From Pseudomonadota bacterium (GTDB lineage: Bacteria > Pseudomonadota > Gammaproteobacteria > Burkholderiales > Burkholderiaceae_C): a stretch of 64,000 nucleotides of DNA. The notes beneath the pieces were generated by a model. That model had not been told where the DNA came from. It did not search any database and was given only the letters and a program-made list of their open reading frames with translations. Made by a program: the position numbers and the translations under genes. Positions 61,072-64,000 of this stretch are shown here, one piece after another. Location: contig JAKBBP010000015.1 of assembly GCA_021808445.1 (NCBI GenBank), positions 1 to 64,000 of the forward strand, written 5' to 3'. Numbering within the stretch: the stretch's first letter is position 1; the number at the start of each line of letters is the position of its first letter.

Positions 61072-62345
61072 TGCGGAAGGTCGACGATGTACCACTTGCC
61101 GTGGATCTTGCTGACGCTCATGGAGCCCTGCCTGCTCTGCCCGTCGTGCAGCTTGAGCACGAATTGGATCACCTTGGTGTCCGGCCCCGCGTCGGTCTCT
61201 CCGGTCACCTCGACGCCGGCGACCCCGCCCTCCTGGTTGAGCGCCTCATGCTGCAGGGAAAGGCCCATGCGCATCTTGTCTCGCCCCACGATCTGCATCT
61301 GCGGACCGAGCAGGGCGTAGGCCCCGTCGTAGTTGGCCGACTGGACGTCCTCGAAGAACTCGGAGGGAAGCTTGCGCTCCGGATGGCCGAAGGAGAACAG
61401 ATTGCGCAACCACGAGAAAAGCCCCCCGCTCTGCGCGGCGGCCGGCTGGCTGTTGATCGGCTGTTCCGGTGCGCCCTCCAGCTTGCGCAGCGCCGGCCCC
61501 ACCGTGGCGGTGTTGGCCGGATCGCTGGCGTCCTTCCATCCCTCGCGGGTGTCGATCAGCAGCAGGTCGCCTTCGGGCGCGGTGTTGAATTGCGGGTCCG
61601 CCTGGTGAACCTGGGGCCAGCCCGCGAACGGCGCCACCTGCTGCCAGCCCAGGCTCAGGTGCAGCATGCGCAGGTGCTCGAGGGTTCCCTTGTGCTGGGC
61701 CAGCTCTCCCAGTCCCTGCGCCTGCAGATCCTGCAGCGAGGCAGGACGGATGCTGGTCTGCAGCAGCTTCGGACCCTGCGCCAGGCACAGCCGCCCGGCT
61801 CGCACGTAGGCCGCAGCCTGCGGCCCGTGGGTGTAGCGAACCTGGAAGGGCCCGTTGGGCGTAGGCCCGGCGTAGACCCCGGCGCGCACCAGGGTGTCCA
61901 GCCAGTTGCGGGTGGCCGCGTCGTAGTTGGCCACGTACACGGGGTCGGTGGCATAGGGGAAGTTGGTCAGGCAGGCGCTGTCGAGCAATGCGGCGCGGTG
62001 GGCGTTGAGCCAATTCGTGCCGATGGCCTCCATGTCTGCCTTCGATGGGGGCCGAATCCGCCCCAGGAACATCCAGGCCGCGGTTCCCGCGCCCGCCAGC
62101 ACCACCACGCCCGCGAGCCCCGCCAGCAGGAACATGCGCATGTTCCCGCTCGCGCCTGCCGGGCGGGGCACAGGGGCAGGCGCGCCGCCCCCCGCAGGAG
62201 CGCCAGGCCGCTGCGCACCGCCCGGGACCGCACCCGCGGGCGCCTTGCCCCCTGTCGGAGTCGGACCCAAGGTGGCCCCGCATTGTTCGCAAAAGCTCGC
62301 ATCGTCCTCGTTGCGAGTCCCGCATTGGGTACAGAATCGGCTCAT
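61068..62345 (-). CDS. Zinc-ribbon membrane protein with large exported domain
   Basis: Protein of 425 residues: an N-terminal zinc ribbon (CTQCGTRNEDDASFCEQCGA), a Pro/Gly/Ala linker, one helix (MFLLAGLAGVVVLAGAGTAAWMFLG), then about 320 residues of unrecognised exported domain with two Cys-containing segments and a DUF4864-like end (EFFEDVQSANYDGAYALLG, VSKIHGKWYIVDLP). The ribbon should face the cytoplasm. Coupled to the papain-like gene by overlap. Confidence 0.78.
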   Translation of the reverse strand: MSRFCTQCGTRNEDDASFCEQCGATLGPTPTGGKAPAGAVPGGAQRPGAPAGGGAPAPVPRPAGASGNMRMFLLAGLAGVVVLAGAGTAAWMFLGRIRPPSKADMEAIGTNWLNAHRAALLDSACLTNFPYATDPVYVANYDAATRNWLDTLVRAGVYAGPTPNGPFQVRYTHGPQAAAYVRAGRLCLAQGPKLLQTSIRPASLQDLQAQGLGELAQHKGTLEHLRMLHLSLGWQQVAPFAGWPQVHQADPQFNTAPEGDLLLIDTREGWKDASDPANTATVGPALRKLEGAPEQPINSQPAAAQSGGLFSWLRNLFSFGHPERKLPSEFFEDVQSANYDGAYALLGPQMQIVGRDKMRMGLSLQHEALNQEGGVAGVEVTGETDAGPDTKVIQFVLKLHDGQSRQGSMSVSKIHGKWYIVDLPQ

Positions 62346-62403
62346 GGCTGGTCAGGGAGAGAGAAAACCGTGGCGTGAAGAGACCTGAGAGGGCTGCGGT
62401 GGC

Positions 62404-63474
62404 TCAGCGAAGCCGCGCGCCGCAACCGCCGCAGAACACATCGTTGGGGTTGATCGCCTGCTGGCAGGACGGGCATTGCGCGGCGGGCGCCGGATCCGCC
62501 ACCGCGGGGGGCGCGGCCGCCGGGGCAGCGCGACGCGGCTTGTTCTCGTCGATCTTGCGCCGCAACTCGTTCAGCTTCCCGCCGATGGTCTGGTCCCAGT
62601 CGTTCTCGACCCCCTCGCTGGTCGAGCGATAGACCAGGATGGTGCCCAGCACGTAGATCAGACAGATGATGGACAACACCAGGAACCACACCAGGGCCAT
62701 CGAGACCCCGGCGCCACTGGCCAGCGAACCCAGGCTGTCCAGCCGGCTGAGCACCGAGCTTCCCGGGTCGAAGTCTGTGCCTCCCCCGAGGGCGCCCACG
62801 GCGTAGAAACCCCCGACCGTGAAGGACGCAGCGCTCACCAGTCCCCCGAGAAAGCCGGCGGCGGGGAACACCAGGATCCCGAGCACCAGGAAGTGAAGCA
62901 GTACCTCCAGCGGGCGCTTGAGCACGATACCCACGGCGCGCGTGAAACTGGTCAGGAAGCCCTCGCCATGCCATACCGCGGCGACCATGAGCGGCCCGGC
63001 CAGCGCGAGCACCGCGTAGGTGGCCGCGACCAGCACCACCAACGGTCCCCCGAACACAAAGCCGAAAAAGCCCCCCGCGCCGGGGATGCGCGCCAGCAGG
63101 GTCACGACGTAGGTCACCAGCATCACCAGGCCTGTCCCCAGGCCGAGCAGCACGCCCAGCCCGAACACGTACAGCGCGGCCGGCATGCCCCCGAGGAAGG
63201 CCTCGACAAAGCCGCGCAGCGGCTTGTCGTAGGCCTGGTCGACCACGATCAGGCCCGTGGCGTTCAGACCGACCAGGATGATCAGCGTGCCGACCAGGCC
63301 CAGCACTGTGGGCGCCGCCATGCTCTGCGTGTGGGTGCCGATCACCGTGCCGCCCAGCATGGCCAGGCCCCCCAGGACAAAGCTGCCGGCGAGCATCACC
63401 AGTGCGCGCCAGTTGCCCAAGGCGTCGTAGCACCGCAGCAGTACGGCCAGGTTCGGGGTGTGCTTACTGCTCAT
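62404..63474 (-). CDS. Polytopic membrane protein with C-terminal zinc ribbon
   Basis: Membrane protein of 356 residues with about 6-8 helices and a cytosolic-type C-terminal zinc ribbon (CPSCQQAINPNDVFCGGCG). Basic/charged linker EGVENDWDQTIGGKLNELRRKIDENKPRR precedes it. No family assigned. Same strand and only 58 bp upstream of the previous ribbon gene, so likely one unit; all three ribbons here have the CxxC-x(n)-CxxC form of zinc-ribbon family proteins with unknown partners. Confidence 0.75.
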   Translation of the reverse strand: MSSKHTPNLAVLLRCYDALGNWRALVMLAGSFVLGGLAMLGGTVIGTHTQSMAAPTVLGLVGTLIILVGLNATGLIVVDQAYDKPLRGFVEAFLGGMPAALYVFGLGVLLGLGTGLVMLVTYVVTLLARIPGAGGFFGFVFGGPLVVLVAATYAVLALAGPLMVAAVWHGEGFLTSFTRAVGIVLKRPLEVLLHFLVLGILVFPAAGFLGGLVSAASFTVGGFYAVGALGGGTDFDPGSSVLSRLDSLGSLASGAGVSMALVWFLVLSIICLIYVLGTILVYRSTSEGVENDWDQTIGGKLNELRRKIDENKPRRAAPAAAPPAVADPAPAAQCPSCQQAINPNDVFCGGCGARLR

Positions 63475-63501
63475 CGTGCATCTCCGGAACGTGAAAGGTT
63501 T

Positions 63502-64000
63502 TCAAGGTTGGTGCGATGACTGCTGCGAGCTCGGGCACTCGGGGATCTTTCCCCACAGCGGGTCGGGGGCCAGGGGAACGCCGCAGTACTCCCAGCGCGC
63601 CTTCTGCGTGCAATAGACGCGCTGCAGGAAGTTCTGCCGATTGCACGCCGCGATCGCCTGGCGAAGCGCGTCGATGCGCTGCTGCACGGAGCTTGCGCCC
63701 GTCGCGCCCGAAGGCTCCTGGGGCGGCTGCTGAGCCTGCTGCTGCGGCTGCGGCGCGGGCTGCCGCGGCTGTGCCTGCGGCAGCGGGGCTGGCGCGAAGG
63801 TCTGCGGCTGGAACTGCTGGGCGCCGCCTTGCTGCGTGCTCCGGGCTCGAGCCTGCCGCTCCTGCTGCTCGCGCAGGCGCTTCTGCTCGGCAGCTTTCTG
63901 TGCCGCGGCCTTCTGCTCGGCAGCCTTCTGTTCAGCAGCCTGCTGCTCGGCGGCCTTCTGTTGCGCGGCCTTCTGTTCGGCCGCCTGCTGCTGCGCCGCC
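63502..64000 (-). CDS. TolA-like repeat protein with Cys-rich C-terminus (5' truncated)
   Basis: C-terminal part of a protein whose start is beyond the right edge; 165 codons are seen. AAEQKAA-type repeats (helical, Ala/Glu/Gln/Lys) are followed by a Gln/Pro-rich linker (QPQTFAPAPLPQAQPRQP) and a domain of about 60 residues with four Cys (AACNRQ, YCTQK, EYCGV, PECPSS). The repeat resembles TolA domain II but the end is not TolA domain III. It leads the zinc-ribbon module and may span the periplasm. Confidence 0.7.
   Translation of the reverse strand, partial: AAQQQAAEQKAAQQKAAEQQAAEQKAAEQKAAAQKAAEQKRLREQQERQARARSTQQGGAQQFQPQTFAPAPLPQAQPRQPAPQPQQQAQQPPQEPSGATGASSVQQRIDALRQAIAACNRQNFLQRVYCTQKARWEYCGVPLAPDPLWGKIPECPSSQQSSHQP
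63880..64000 (-). repeat. In-frame Ala-Glu-Gln-Lys repeats
   Basis: Units close to AAEQKAA repeat at least six times in the coding strand, continuing to the window edge. Codons vary (GAG/GAA, GCC/GCT/GCG), so the repeat is kept at protein level. Confidence 0.75.

Noticed and set aside
1-64000. tRNA genes, CRISPR arrays and insertion sequences
   Set aside because: I saw no cloverleaf with CCA-type ends, no spaced direct repeats and no transposase or integrase reading frames; a tRNA missed by eye remains possible.

Overview
The window is GC-rich, densely coded chromosomal DNA with short gaps and many ATGA/GTGA start-stop overlaps. Gene content points to a betaproteobacterium, most likely Burkholderiales: a DUF2917 protein, a Kbl plus SDR-type threonine dehydrogenase pair behind an XRE-cupin regulator, a PhaC-like hydrolase, HglS/YdcJ, and a GGDEF-EAL protein with globin and CZB domains. 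This is inferred from gene families; I saw no rRNA, tRNA, transposase, integrase or CRISPR array.

Layout. 1-8.4 kb: a truncated multi-sensor GGDEF/EAL protein, a divergent MarR/DHA2 efflux pair with a candidate operator, a second diguanylate cyclase and a class II amidotransferase. 8.5-24.4 kb: mixed metabolism and regulation: LysR facing DUF2917, a PhaC-like hydrolase, an APC permease, an MFS exporter, a DHH phosphoesterase overlapping a kinase/P-loop fusion, a ThDP enzyme, NTF2-like and bicupin proteins, Lrp facing an ornithine cyclodeaminase homologue, an RBBP9-type hydrolase and HglS.

24.5-39.9 kb is the main accessory locus: a tightly coupled plus-strand operon of about 13 kb resembling an aryl-polyene (APE) type II fatty-acid/polyketide cluster. 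It holds two ACPs, two ketosynthases plus a chain-length-factor half, two hot-dog dehydratases, a ketoreductase, an AMP-dependent ligase, an LpxL-type acyltransferase, a LolA-like carrier and an MMPL exporter. It also carries a PAP2 phosphatase and a NodB-type deacetylase, and lacks a recognisable thioesterase and aromatic ammonia-lyase. A 26-codon mini-ORF sits where I recall the thioesterase in other clusters. A GT2 glycosyltransferase and a PlsC-type acyltransferase face the operon from the other strand, directly behind an XRE-cupin regulator that also diverges from the threonine-degradation genes kbl and tdh.

42-48.5 kb: a cytoplasmic PAS-MCP-CZB receptor, a glutathione transferase, a polytopic membrane protein, two lipoproteins, a 365-bp gene-free stretch rich in inverted repeats, DsbA and a PnuC-like miniature membrane protein.

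48.6-59.7 kb: a sugar-acid catabolic operon. A FadR-type regulator with a candidate operator precedes an SMP-30 lactonase, a beta-propeller protein, a ribose-type ABC transporter, a PdxA-like dehydrogenase, a rhamnonate/lyxonate-type dehydratase, a DHDPS-fold dehydratase and an aldehyde dehydrogenase. The expected flow is lactone to sugar acid to 2-keto-3-deoxy acid to 2-oxoglutarate semialdehyde to 2-oxoglutarate; the PdxA step is unexplained.

59.7-64 kb: five minus-strand genes of unknown role, three with zinc ribbons, one permuted NlpC/P60-type exported protein and one truncated protein with TolA-like Ala-Glu-Gln-Lys repeats. They may form an uncharacterised envelope module.
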